Source: Salaquimonas sp.
GTDB lineage: Bacteria > Pseudomonadota > Alphaproteobacteria > Rhizobiales > Rhizobiaceae
DNA length: 64,000 nucleotides
Assembly (NCBI GenBank): GCA_028289365.1
Contig: JANQQM010000033.1
Coordinates: 62,001-126,000, forward strand
Reading direction: 5' to 3'
Made by a program: the position numbers and the translations under genes. Positions 35,085 to 44,127 of this stretch are shown here, piece after piece. Position 1 is the stretch's first letter; each line of letters begins with the position of its first letter. Under the pieces are notes generated by a model. It saw only the letters and a program-made list of their open reading frames with translations, had not been told where the DNA came from and ran no database searches.

Positions 35085-36232
35085 GAATGGTTGAGGCGTT
35101 TCCAGATATCGAGATTTGCGGATTTGATGTCTGGCATTGCGCAGTGCCGGTCAGCAGTCGGCGTGATCATGGCATAGGTGTGGTGACCGGTACAGTGGAG
35201 GTCATCGTTCTACGGTTGACCGCTGAAGATGGCACTGTGGGTTTCGGCGAAGCCTCGCCCTGGACGGTGTTCACCGGAACTCCGGAAGCAAGTTTTGCGG
35301 CGCTTGACCGTTATATCCGCCCGTTGGTCGTCGGACAAAATCTTGATCAATATTTTTCGATAATAGAACAGGCGCGAAAAGCCGTTGTTCACTGTACCGA
35401 AGCCAAGGCGGCACTCGATGCTGCATTACTGGACCTGGCCGGCAGGCTTCTGGAAATACCTGTTTGGGAATTACTGGGCGGCAAATGCCGAGATACGATC
35501 CCGCTTTCCTGCTCGATAGCCGACCCGGATTTTGAGACAGACAAGAAATTACTGCAGCGTCTGGTAGATGACGGTGTCGGGATCATCAAGTTGAAGACCG
35601 GATTCAAAGATCATGATTTTGACGTGAGCCGACTGGAATACATAAGGAGTAATCATCCTGAACTGGCGATCCGGGTAGACTATAACCAGGGTCTCGATCG
35701 TGATCAGGCGCTGCAACAGGTTCCCGATATTGCGCAGTTCAAGCCTGATTTTATCGAACAGCCCGTTCGCGCGAATGATTTTCATACCATGGCCGAATTG
35801 CGCGACATGCTTGATGTGCCATTGCTGGCCGATGAGAGTGTGTTTGACTTTGACGATCTGGAGCGCGCGATTGATGAAGCAATCTGCGATGGCGTCTCGA
35901 TAAAGATCATGAAAACCGGCGGCCTTGGCCGGGGGCAGCAAGTTGCGCGGCGAGCTGCAGAAGCCGGTCTTACCGCCTATGGCGGTGACATGTTTGAAAC
36001 CGGTCTTGCGCATCTGGCAGGCGTCCACATGATTGCCGCGACCGAGGAGATCGGTTTGGGATGCGAATTCTACCAGGCTCGTTATTTTCTGATTGAAGAT
36101 TTGCTTGCGGAACCATTCCCGATCGAGCAGGGGAAGGTACTGGTGCCGGACGGGCCGGGGCTGGGAATATTGCCGGATATGGGGCAGGTTCTGAAGTTTG
36201 CGATGTATGGGTCTCAGGAGCGTGCTGCGTGA
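35072..36232 (+). CDS. Enolase-superfamily enzyme, mandelate racemase/muconate lactonizing group
   Basis: A 386-residue (or 381 from the ATG at 35087) enzyme of the MR/MLE type. Catalytic and metal residues of the muconate-lactonizing subgroup are visible: IKLKTG (KxK base near 173), RVDYNQ (first Asp), FIEQP (Glu), LADES (second Asp) and SIKIMKTGG (opposite Lys). The N-terminal capping domain starts [15 protein letters not shown]. The subgroup covers cycloisomerases, racemases and o-succinylbenzoate synthases, so substrate is open. Translationally coupled to the ThDP gene in front and, by a 4-base overlap, to the oxidoreductase behind. Confidence 0.87.
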   Translation: MGCIRMVEAFPDIEICGFDVWHCAVPVSSRRDHGIGVVTGTVEVIVLRLTAEDGTVGFGEASPWTVFTGTPEASFAALDRYIRPLVVGQNLDQYFSIIEQARKAVVHCTEAKAALDAALLDLAGRLLEIPVWELLGGKCRDTIPLSCSIADPDFETDKKLLQRLVDDGVGIIKLKTGFKDHDFDVSRLEYIRSNHPELAIRVDYNQGLDRDQALQQVPDIAQFKPDFIEQPVRANDFHTMAELRDMLDVPLLADESVFDFDDLERAIDEAICDGVSIKIMKTGGLGRGQQVARRAAEAGLTAYGGDMFETGLAHLAGVHMIAATEEIGLGCEFYQARYFLIEDLLAEPFPIEQGKVLVPDGPGLGILPDMGQVLKFAMYGSQERAA

Positions 36233-37479
36233 GTAAGGGCAAACAGAAAGTTGCGATCATTGGCGCCGGCATTGTTGGCGTTTCGACCGCAATCTGGCTG
36301 CAGCGCGATGGGCATGACGTTATCCTGATCGACAAATCCGGGCCGGGCGAGGGAACAAGCTATGGCAATGGCGGGATTCTGGCTTCGTGTTCGCTTATTC
36401 CGATACCGGTGCCGGGCCTTATTACAAAGGCGCCTCGGATGCTGTTTGATCCAAACCAGCCTCTCTTTTTGAAATGGGGCTACCTGCCACGGCTAATGCC
36501 TTGGCTTTTAAAATATCTCGGTCATGCCAATGCATCCTCGGTAAAGCGCAGGGCAGAAGCACTTTTCCCGATCATCGGTGACAGCCTTGCTGACCATGAA
36601 GCGCTGTCGAAGGGAACCGACGCTGAAAAGTGGCTGGTGCCATCCGACTATCTCTATGTTTATGACGACCGGAAACACTATGAGAGTGATGGATTTGGCT
36701 GGTCAGTGCGGGAATCTCACGGCTTTAAACTAGATATTCTGGAGGGTCAGGAGTTTCATGACTATGACCCGGCTTTCAGCCCGGATCTTGGTTGTGCCGT
36801 ACGACTCAAGAACCATGGCTATCTGACAGATCCCGGCCGGTACATAAAAGATCTGGCGAAACATTTTGAATCAAACGGTGGTCGTATCGTAACCGGCGAA
36901 GTCGATGACATTGTGCGTGAAAACGGGAAGGTGACCGGGGTCAGAATTGCAGGCGAGACCATTGAATGCGGCTCTGCCATCCTCACAGCCGGTATCTGGT
37001 CAAGCGCCCTTGCCAAAAAGCTTGGGCTTCATGTGCCGATGGAAACCGAGCGTGGTTATCACGTCGAATTCTGGGAACCCAGCATCATGCCCCGTTCTCC
37101 GGCGATGGTAGCTTCAGGAAAATTTGTCATGACGCCGATGGATGGTCGCCTGAGATTGGCTGGTGTTGTCGAGTTTGGCGGGTTGGAAGCGCCGCCTTCT
37201 GATGCGCCCGTCGCGCTATTGAAGAAAAATGTAGAGACGGCAATTCCAGGCATATCTTGGAAGAATACGACAGAATGGATGGGACATCGCCCTTCAATCG
37301 TGGATTCAATTCCGGTGATTGGGGAGGTCCCTTCGGTTAAAGGGGCTTATGTCGGTTTTGGTCACGATCATATTGGATTGACCGGCGGACCAAAAACCGG
37401 AAGAATTTTATCACAGCTTGTCTCGGGCAAACGCCCGAACTTGGACCTTGCGTTTTATTCGCCTTCGCGGTTTCAATAA
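36229..37479 (+). CDS. FAD-dependent oxidoreductase, D-amino-acid dehydrogenase (DadA)-like
   Basis: A 416-residue flavoprotein of the DAO fold. The N-terminal Rossmann motif is [26 protein letters not shown], followed by [22 protein letters not shown], typical of DadA-like enzymes, and the C-terminal FAD segment [20 protein letters not shown]. Such enzymes turn D-amino acids into 2-oxo acids and pass electrons to the respiratory chain. In this operon the product could feed the ThDP enzyme, but that is inference. GTG start with CAGGAG nine bases upstream; overlaps the stop of the preceding gene by 4 bases. Confidence 0.88.
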   Translation: MSKGKQKVAIIGAGIVGVSTAIWLQRDGHDVILIDKSGPGEGTSYGNGGILASCSLIPIPVPGLITKAPRMLFDPNQPLFLKWGYLPRLMPWLLKYLGHANASSVKRRAEALFPIIGDSLADHEALSKGTDAEKWLVPSDYLYVYDDRKHYESDGFGWSVRESHGFKLDILEGQEFHDYDPAFSPDLGCAVRLKNHGYLTDPGRYIKDLAKHFESNGGRIVTGEVDDIVRENGKVTGVRIAGETIECGSAILTAGIWSSALAKKLGLHVPMETERGYHVEFWEPSIMPRSPAMVASGKFVMTPMDGRLRLAGVVEFGGLEAPPSDAPVALLKKNVETAIPGISWKNTTEWMGHRPSIVDSIPVIGEVPSVKGAYVGFGHDHIGLTGGPKTGRILSQLVSGKRPNLDLAFYSPSRFQ

Positions 37480-37520
37480 AATGTGGGGAAGGGGAAGTTA
37501 CATAACAGGGAGAGTAAAAA

Positions 37521-38498
37521 ATGAAAATAATGAAAACACTGGTGGCAGCGACCGCCCTTGCAGCTCTTGGAACGAGCAGTGCATTGGCGGAGAAGTGGGA
37601 TATGCCGATGGCCTATTCGGCATCGAACTTCCATTCCGCGACAGGCGCTGAATTTGCCAAATGCGTAACGACCGGTACCGGTGGCGAAATAGAAATCGTG
37701 ACCCATCCCTCCGGATCACTGTTTAAAGGTGCAGACATCAAGCGCGCGATCCAGACCGGACAAGCGCCGATCGGAGAGCGCCTGCTCAGTGGACACCAGA
37801 ATGAAGACGCGATCTTTGGTGTTGATTCCGTACCGTTCCTGGCGACCTCCTTTGACGATGCGGCAATGCTCTGGGAAGCGGCAAAGCCGACAATGACGGA
37901 AGTACTGGCGGATCAAAATCTGACATTGCTTTATTCAGTGCCGTGGCCACCACAGGGTTTGTATTTCAAGAACGAAGTCAATTCAGTAGCCGACATGAAA
38001 GGCATCAAATTCCGGTCCTACAACAATGCCACGGCGCGTCTTGCCGAGTTGACCGGCATGCTGCCTGTGACCATTGAGGCAGCAGAGATCAGTCAGGCCT
38101 TTGCAACCGGTGTTGCCGATTCCATGGTTTCTTCAGGATCGACCGGATATGACCGGAAGGTCTGGGAAAGCCTGAACTATTTCTACGAAGTCGATGCCTG
38201 GCTTCCGCGCAATTATGTCCTGATCAATAGTGATGTGTGGAACGGTGTCTCTGATGCAAACAAGAATGTCATCAAAGGATGTGCGGAACTGGCCGAATAT
38301 GCTGGGACATGGCGCGCCAAGGAATATACCGGCTTTACGCTTCAGGGTTTGCGCGACGGTGGCATGACCGTCGGACCGGCGAGCGAGACCATGAAAAACG
38401 AGCTGAAGGAAATCGGCGAGACGATGACAGCCGAGTGGCTTGAAGCGGCCGGCGACAAGGGCAAGGCCATTGTCGATAAGTTCAACTCGATGAAATAG
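37521..38498 (+). CDS. dctP: TRAP transporter substrate-binding protein (DctP)
   Basis: A 325-residue periplasmic receptor with Sec signal peptide MKIMKTLVAATALAALGTSSALAEK. The carboxylate-binding region is DMKGIKFRSYNNATARLAELTGM near residues 155-178, with the conserved Arg. GGGAG precedes the ATG. It is the first transport gene of the GntR-linked locus, 41 bases after the DadA-like gene, so uptake and catabolism share one operon. The stable hairpin after its stop should favour its mRNA over the permease part. Confidence 0.9.
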   Translation: MKIMKTLVAATALAALGTSSALAEKWDMPMAYSASNFHSATGAEFAKCVTTGTGGEIEIVTHPSGSLFKGADIKRAIQTGQAPIGERLLSGHQNEDAIFGVDSVPFLATSFDDAAMLWEAAKPTMTEVLADQNLTLLYSVPWPPQGLYFKNEVNSVADMKGIKFRSYNNATARLAELTGMLPVTIEAAEISQAFATGVADSMVSSGSTGYDRKVWESLNYFYEVDAWLPRNYVLINSDVWNGVSDANKNVIKGCAELAEYAGTWRAKEYTGFTLQGLRDGGMTVGPASETMKNELKEIGETMTAEWLEAAGDKGKAIVDKFNSMK

Positions 38499-38505
38499 GA
38501 ACTAC

Positions 38506-38534
38506 TTGCGGGCGGTCGACAAGATCGCCCGCAA
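38506..38534 (+). other. Stable stem-loop between dctP and dctQ
   Basis: TTGCGGGCGGTC-GACAA-GATCGCCCGCAA forms a 12-bp stem (one G-T pair in RNA terms) with a five-base loop, 8 bases after the dctP stop. No T-run follows, so it is not a classical terminator. Such structures between binding-protein and permease genes often stabilise the upstream message. Confidence 0.6.
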
Positions 38535-38633
38535 CATGACTGGCGGCTGGGACAGGGGACGGCGGCTGATTTCGGATATTGCACGGCGATTGAATGGAGG
38601 GGTCTGTTCAAGACTTGTCGTGCCAGGGAGGCA

Positions 38634-39161
38634 ATGATGAATTCACTACGCCGCGGTCTTGATGCTCTATACCTTTCGTCCGGTGTCCTGGCAGCACTTT
38701 GCCTGATTGCGATTCTGGTGTTGATCGTCGTTCAGATGGTTGCCCGTTGGACGGGAGAGGTCTTCCCCGGGGCACCTGATTATGCCGGTTATGCCATGGC
38801 AGCAGCCAGTTTTCTGGCATTTGCAAATGCGCTTAATCGCGGGTCCCACATTCGGGTTTCGATTTTGGTAAATGCTGTTGGGCCGGGCATGCGAAGGTTG
38901 ATCAACATCTGGTGCTTTGCCATCGGTTCGGCGATCATGTGGTATTTTGTCTACTATGCCGGGCGCTTCGTCTATTGGTCGTGGAAATTCAATGACATAA
39001 GCCAGGGCCAGGACAAGACAGCTTTATGGATACCGCAATCGGTCATGCTGATCGGTGCGATCATTATGGCAATTGCTCTCACCGATCATCTCATTCACCT
39101 GCTTCTGAGTGGTGATCACCGGATCAAGCGCGACATCGTCGATCAGAGCTTCGGAGAATAG
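38634..39161 (+). CDS. dctQ: TRAP transporter small permease (DctQ)
   Basis: A 175-residue four-helix DctQ protein. LNRGSHIRVSILVNAVGPG between helices 2 and 3 is the family signature. AGGGAGG precedes tandem ATGs. The stop lies 3 bases before dctM. Confidence 0.88.
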   Translation: MMNSLRRGLDALYLSSGVLAALCLIAILVLIVVQMVARWTGEVFPGAPDYAGYAMAAASFLAFANALNRGSHIRVSILVNAVGPGMRRLINIWCFAIGSAIMWYFVYYAGRFVYWSWKFNDISQGQDKTALWIPQSVMLIGAIIMAIALTDHLIHLLLSGDHRIKRDIVDQSFGE

Positions 39162-39164
39162 GCC

Positions 39165-40478
39165 ATGGAAGATTATTCGATCATTATCCTGTTTCTGTTC
39201 GTTCTGTTTCTGCTGCTGGGAACTGGCGTCTGGGTTGGCCTGGCGCTGATGGGTGTTGCCTGGGTCGGCATGGAATTGTTCACCACCCGGCCGGTAGGCG
39301 ATGTCATGCTAACGACCATCTGGTCGGCTTCATCTTCGTGGACGCTTACAGCGCTTCCGCTGTTTATCTGGATGGGGGAAATCCTTTATCGGACCCGATT
39401 ATCCGAGGACATGTTCAAGGGCCTGGCGCCGTGGATGGCGGGATTGCCGGGTGGGCTGGTTCACACCAATATCGTCGGCTGTACGGTTTTTGCCGCGGTC
39501 TCAGGATCGTCCGCTGCCACATTGACCACGGTCGGCAAGATGTCGATTCCGGAACTCAGGAAACGTGAGTATCCCGAGCCGATGATCATCGGGACGCTGG
39601 CAGGCGCTGCGACGCTTGGCTTGATGATCCCGCCCTCGCTTACATTGATCGTGTATGGGGTGACGATCAACGAGAGCATCTCGAAACTGTTCTTTGCCGG
39701 CATCCTGCCCGGCCTGGTTCTGGCGGGCATGTTCATGGCCTATGTTGCCATTACCAGCAAGGTGTCCAGGAAATGGAATCCGGCCAAGGAGCCGCCGCTC
39801 AGTTTTCAACAGCGGGTTGCCAATTCAAAGTTTCTGATACCCGTCTTCATCCTGATCGCGGTTGTCATCGGGTCGATGTATTTGGGCTATGCGACCGCGA
39901 CCGAGGCTGCGGCTTTTGGTGTAATCGGCGGATTGATCCTGGCCGCCAGCCAGGGCTCGCTGAACTGGAGCACTTTTGTCGAATCCCTGATGGGTGCGAC
40001 GCGGACCAGCGCGATGATCGCGCTGATCCTTGCCGGAGCGGCATTTCTGTCACTTGCGATGGGCTTCACAGGCTTGCCGCGAGGACTGGCAGACCTGATT
40101 GCGCAGCTGGAGCTGACGCGGTTTGAGCTGCTTATGGTACTGCTGATTTTCTACATCGTGCTGGGCATGTTTCTTGACGGCATTTCCTCAGTCGTCCTGA
40201 CCATGGCGGTTGTCGAGCCAATGGTTCGCGATGCCGGGATTGACCTGATCTGGTTCGGCATCTTCATCGTTGTCGTGGTCGAAATGGCACAGATAACGCC
40301 GCCAATTGGTTTCAACCTGTTCGTATTACAGGGCATGACCGATCATGAAATGAGCTTTATTGCCCGGGCGGCAATTCCGATGTTCCTGATCATGGTGTTG
40401 ATGGTTTTCGTACTCATTCTATTCCCCGAGATTGCTACCTGGCTGCCGGAGAACATTCGAAAAGGACCCGATGGTTAG
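39165..40478 (+). CDS. dctM: TRAP transporter large permease (DctM)
   Basis: A 437-residue DctM protein of normal length. Hallmarks are FAAVSGSSAATLTTVGKMSIPEL near 105-128, GAATLGLMIPPSLTLIVYGV near 140-160, LGMFLDGISSVVLTMAVVEP and ITPPIGFNLFVLQGM near the C-terminus. Third gene of the dctPQM set in the GntR-linked operon. The next gene starts 6 bases after its stop. Confidence 0.92.
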   Translation: MEDYSIIILFLFVLFLLLGTGVWVGLALMGVAWVGMELFTTRPVGDVMLTTIWSASSSWTLTALPLFIWMGEILYRTRLSEDMFKGLAPWMAGLPGGLVHTNIVGCTVFAAVSGSSAATLTTVGKMSIPELRKREYPEPMIIGTLAGAATLGLMIPPSLTLIVYGVTINESISKLFFAGILPGLVLAGMFMAYVAITSKVSRKWNPAKEPPLSFQQRVANSKFLIPVFILIAVVIGSMYLGYATATEAAAFGVIGGLILAASQGSLNWSTFVESLMGATRTSAMIALILAGAAFLSLAMGFTGLPRGLADLIAQLELTRFELLMVLLIFYIVLGMFLDGISSVVLTMAVVEPMVRDAGIDLIWFGIFIVVVVEMAQITPPIGFNLFVLQGMTDHEMSFIARAAIPMFLIMVLMVFVLILFPEIATWLPENIRKGPDG

Positions 40479-40484
40479 CCCGTT

Positions 40485-41228
40485 TTGGAATTTTCGATCC
40501 TGACGGCAATCGGTTCACCGTGGTTGATCGCGATTGTATTTGTCATCGTGTTTCTGGCGGCGATCGTTCAGGCGGGGCTGGGTCTGGGATTTGGATTGTT
40601 GGCAGCGCCGCTGCTGGCGCTTGTTAATCCTGAGCTGGTTCCGGCCCCAACCCTGATACTCGGTTTCCTGACGGCAGGCTGGGGTGTCCTGCGGGAGCGG
40701 CAGGGCATCACCTGGAGCGAGGTTGGGATCGGGAGTATTGGCCGGGCTGTCGGCGTATCGGTAGCAGCCATCATCTTGGCTAACATTACTGATCGCGAAA
40801 CCTTCATACTAATGTTTGGTGTCATGATCGCGATCGCTGTCGGACTCTCGGTTTCAGGTTGGCGAATCCCGTTTTCTGGCGGGAGTCTCGTGTCGATGGG
40901 TGCAGTTTCCGGCTTGATGGGTACCATTACTTCGGTCGGTTCTCCGCCGATGGCACTGGTTTACCAGAACCACCCAGCGAAAAGTGCCAGGCCAACAATG
41001 GCAGCGTTTTTCATGATTGGCTGTGCATTCTCGCTTATTGGTCTGGCTATTGCAGGATGGGCCGGTTGGCAGGACCTGCTTCTTGCGGCGCTGATGCTTC
41101 CACCAATGTTTGCCGGTCTTGCCGTCATTCATTTGCTTGGTAGTCGGTTCGATGGCCATTTTCGAATGTTCCTACTTGGCATCAGTGGGCTGGCGGCCAT
41201 GGTGCTGATTGTTCGGGGGCTGACATGA
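40485..41228 (+). CDS. TSUP family membrane permease (TauE/SafE-like)
   Basis: A 247-residue permease with about eight hydrophobic segments in two halves. QAGLGLGFGLLAAPLLALVNPELVPAPTL and SGLMGTITSVGSPPMALVYQN are the duplicated TauE/SafE (TSUP) signatures. Family members export or import small anions such as sulfite, sulfoacetate, or 2-oxo acids. The only early start is TTG without a good ribosome site, so translation probably depends on coupling with dctM. The end overlaps the next gene by 4 bases. Confidence 0.82.
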   Translation: MEFSILTAIGSPWLIAIVFVIVFLAAIVQAGLGLGFGLLAAPLLALVNPELVPAPTLILGFLTAGWGVLRERQGITWSEVGIGSIGRAVGVSVAAIILANITDRETFILMFGVMIAIAVGLSVSGWRIPFSGGSLVSMGAVSGLMGTITSVGSPPMALVYQNHPAKSARPTMAAFFMIGCAFSLIGLAIAGWAGWQDLLLAALMLPPMFAGLAVIHLLGSRFDGHFRMFLLGISGLAAMVLIVRGLT

Positions 41229-42178
41229 ACGTGGTGCAGAGGTTTTTTGTTTCTGCTGCCCGCCATGGACGAGCGTTGCTGGTTGCCGGATTGACAGCCG
41301 GGATTGCCTTTCCGGAGCTTGCGCTGGCTATGAAGCCGTGGCTGCCATTGCTGGTCTCCGCATTGTTGTTTCTTGCAGCGTTACGGGTCGGTCCCAGACA
41401 AGCGTTCGGTGTGGCGCGGGATTTGCCGGTGTCTGCCGGAATTGCAATTTTTTATCAGATCGTCATGCCTGTCGCGGCAATTTTGATCATGATGGTCTTT
41501 GGCTGGCTATCCTTCCCGGTTGCAGCAGCCCTGGTGTTGATGCTGTCGGCATCGCCGATTTCGGGCAATGCGAACCTGACAATCATGACCGGGCATGATC
41601 CCGCACCAGCCTTGCGGCTGATGATAATCGGCACCGCATTATTGCCGCTCACTGTGATATTGCCGCTTTCCCTGGTGCCGGAATTGGGTTCTGTCCAAGA
41701 TGTTATTGAAGCGGCAATACGTTTGATGGGTGTGATTGCTGCGGCAGCTATCCTTGGATTTTGTCTACGGCATTTTCTAATGCCAAACCCAACACAAGAC
41801 GGAATACGGATTCTGGACGGAGTTTCGGCAATCACGATGGCAATCGTGGTTATCGGCTTAATGTCGGCGGTCGGTCCGGCGATTTTCACATCGCCTCTTC
41901 AGTTTTTCTATTGGCTTGGTATTGCCTGTCTGGCAAATCTGGGTCTTCAGGTCCTGATGGTGTCTGTGTTGAAGTATTCGCGTTTTCGCCAGCAGCGCGT
42001 AGCTTATGCGATTAGTGCCGGAAACAGGAATATTGCGCTATTTCTTGTCGCCCTGCCGCAAGAAGTCACTGATCCGTTGCTGCTATTTATCGGGTGTTAC
42101 CAAATTCCAATGTATCTGACGCCAATCCTGCTTGGAAAGATTTATGGGTCAGTAGAGACCGAACCGCAGCCGGAGTAG
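41225..42178 (+). CDS. BASS/SBF-like (bile acid:sodium symporter superfamily) permease
   Basis: A 317-residue membrane protein with nine or ten hydrophobic segments. The two discontinuous-helix regions seen in the bile acid:sodium symporter superfamily are represented by MLSASPISGNANLTIM (about residues 103-118) and ISAGNRNIALFLVALP (about 262-277). The fold moves organic anions with sodium. It is the last gene of the long catabolic and transport operon, overlapping the TSUP gene by 4 bases. Assignment is by resemblance only. Confidence 0.7.
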   Translation: MNVVQRFFVSAARHGRALLVAGLTAGIAFPELALAMKPWLPLLVSALLFLAALRVGPRQAFGVARDLPVSAGIAIFYQIVMPVAAILIMMVFGWLSFPVAAALVLMLSASPISGNANLTIMTGHDPAPALRLMIIGTALLPLTVILPLSLVPELGSVQDVIEAAIRLMGVIAAAAILGFCLRHFLMPNPTQDGIRILDGVSAITMAIVVIGLMSAVGPAIFTSPLQFFYWLGIACLANLGLQVLMVSVLKYSRFRQQRVAYAISAGNRNIALFLVALPQEVTDPLLLFIGCYQIPMYLTPILLGKIYGSVETEPQPE

Positions 42179-42266
42179 GCGCAATTCAACGATCACAAAA
42201 CTGAAATACGATGCAGCTAAGTACTAAAGCTACTTGAACCTTGTCCTCCGGAGTTGGTCTTGCCCT

Positions 42267-43091
42267 ATGAAGTTGATCCACATATCCGACATTCACATCA
42301 ATGAAGCGGCAATTCTCGATCAAGATCCGGTCGAAAATTTCAAACTTTGCATGCGCCACGTGGAAAAACACCACAGGGAAGCAGACATGGTCGTGATTAC
42401 CGGTGATCTGACCCATCATGGAAATCAGTCGAGTTACCAAATGTTGCGGGACTTGATATCCGAGTGGAGCATCAATCCTTTGCTCATGATCGGGAATCAC
42501 GACGACCGAAGTGTTTTCCTGGATCATTTTCCGGATCAAGCGACAGATCGGAACGGATTTGTTCAATATGTGACTGATCGAGAAGAAGGGCGTTTCATAT
42601 TTCTCGATACGGTCGAAACCGGCACCCATGCCGGCCGTTTCTGCGAGCTGCGGCAAAGCTGGCTGGAAGAAAAACTGCAGGAAGCTGAAAGGCTCAGTTT
42701 TCCGGTTTATTTGTTCATGCATCACCAACCGATTGGCGTCGGAGTCAAGAACTCGGACATTATCGGTTTATTGGATGGCGAAGCGTTCCGACAGATAATT
42801 TCGCGGTATAACCGTACCATCCAACATCTGTTTTTCGGTCATTGTCACTATGTCCTTTCCGGCAGCGTATGCGGAATACCGATGTCGGCACCGCGTTCCA
42901 CCAATCATCCCTGCGTGCCGGATTTTTCAAACTCTGATTCGCTGGGTGTTGCCCCCAGCCCGGCGACTTACAATGTATGTCTGATTGGTGACCAATCTGT
43001 CGTGGTTCATTCGATCGATTTTCAGCTTGATGGCGACATATTGTGGTACCAATCCACAGCCGATGGCTGGATAAATGAAAAAGCTGTTTGA
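42267..43091 (+). CDS. Calcineurin-like metallophosphoesterase (CpdA/GpdQ-like)
   Basis: A 274-residue cytosolic phosphodiesterase. All five metal motifs are present: SDIHI (D-x-H), VITGDLTHHG, IGNHDD, FMHHQP and FGHCHY. The arrangement matches class III cyclic nucleotide or glycerophospho-diester phosphodiesterases. ORF track starts at a TTG; the ATG at 42267 gives the family start MKLIHISDIH, although GGAG lies 13 bases upstream, a long spacing. An acyltransferase gene follows on the same strand after about 110 bases. Confidence 0.85.
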   Translation: MKLIHISDIHINEAAILDQDPVENFKLCMRHVEKHHREADMVVITGDLTHHGNQSSYQMLRDLISEWSINPLLMIGNHDDRSVFLDHFPDQATDRNGFVQYVTDREEGRFIFLDTVETGTHAGRFCELRQSWLEEKLQEAERLSFPVYLFMHHQPIGVGVKNSDIIGLLDGEAFRQIISRYNRTIQHLFFGHCHYVLSGSVCGIPMSAPRSTNHPCVPDFSNSDSLGVAPSPATYNVCLIGDQSVVVHSIDFQLDGDILWYQSTADGWINEKAV

Positions 43092-43205
43092 AAGATTTGG
43101 CAATCCGTTCATTGTGGCTTCGCTGCTGTCACCGGTTTGAAACAAATCCTTTATCAAAATGACATTGATGGTTGGTAGTCGGTTCAAAATTGAAGGGTTT
43201 TGGTG

Positions 43206-44108
43206 ATGTGGACCGATTCTATCCAAGAACAGAATATCGACTTTACCTATTCAAGCCCGACTTATTCCATTCCCCGGCGGGCACTTATCAGAACCATTGA
43301 ATTGCTTGGCGGACAGCCAAAGCTGAAAAAGCTGTACATGCAGTACGCGCTTGATGATGCTAATGGGCGCGATTTTTTTCAGTCAGCGATCGATAGCCTT
43401 CAACTCAACGTCAAAATGAACAGATCGCGCCTGGCGCACATACCGCAGTCAGGGCCGGTTCTATTTATTGCAAATCATCCCTATGGCGTGCTGGATGGCA
43501 TTGCGCTTACCTGGTTGGCCGAGCAAGTCAGACCTGACATCAAGGTGCTGGCCAACCACGTCTTGTGTCAGGTGCCTGAAACCGAGAAATCCCTGCTGCC
43601 GATCGACTTCTCCGGCAACAAGAAGGCCCTGGAAACCAATATACAGTCGCGTAAATCTGCGCTTCATCATTTAAAGCGTGGTGGCGCAATCGGCATCTTT
43701 CCTGGTGGCGGGGTCGCTGCCAGCGTCAATCCGTTGAAGGGTCCAGCGGTCGATCCAATGTGGCATCCCTTTACTGCCAAATTGGCGCGTTGTCCGGATA
43801 CCATGATCGTTCCGGTTTATTTTGGTGGACAGAATTCAAGGATTTTTCAGATCGCAAGCCATGTCAGCTACACGTTGCGCTTGGCACTTTACTTCTTCGA
43901 AACTGCGCGCCGGATCAAATCCGATTTCGAAATTGCCATTGGAGAAACCATAGGACCGAAAGAAATTCATAGCTATGAAGATCGGCAGGAATTGCTGAGT
44001 TTTCTTCGCCAGAAGACTTTTGAACTGGCAAATTCAGTTGAGCCAACTGGCAAGAATGTGCCACGGTTTGATGCGGAATATAGCTATCCCAGCCACTTCA
44101 AGCTGTAG
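43206..44108 (+). CDS. Lysophospholipid acyltransferase family protein (PlsC-like)
   Basis: A 300-residue acyltransferase. The HX4D catalytic motif is NHPYGVLDG near residue 91, and the acceptor motif is GIFPGGGVA near residue 160; PVYFGGQNSRIF corresponds to motif IV. The N-terminal 70 residues form an extra helical region seen in the group of PlsC-like proteins that includes haemolysin-type and ornithine-lipid acyltransferases. The ATG at 43206 has GAAGGG eight bases upstream; the TTG two codons earlier is unlikely. The lipid acceptor is unknown. Confidence 0.85.
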   Translation: MWTDSIQEQNIDFTYSSPTYSIPRRALIRTIELLGGQPKLKKLYMQYALDDANGRDFFQSAIDSLQLNVKMNRSRLAHIPQSGPVLFIANHPYGVLDGIALTWLAEQVRPDIKVLANHVLCQVPETEKSLLPIDFSGNKKALETNIQSRKSALHHLKRGGAIGIFPGGGVAASVNPLKGPAVDPMWHPFTAKLARCPDTMIVPVYFGGQNSRIFQIASHVSYTLRLALYFFETARRIKSDFEIAIGETIGPKEIHSYEDRQELLSFLRQKTFELANSVEPTGKNVPRFDAEYSYPSHFKL

Positions 44109-44127
44109 TTGACGAAAGAAGCGGATT

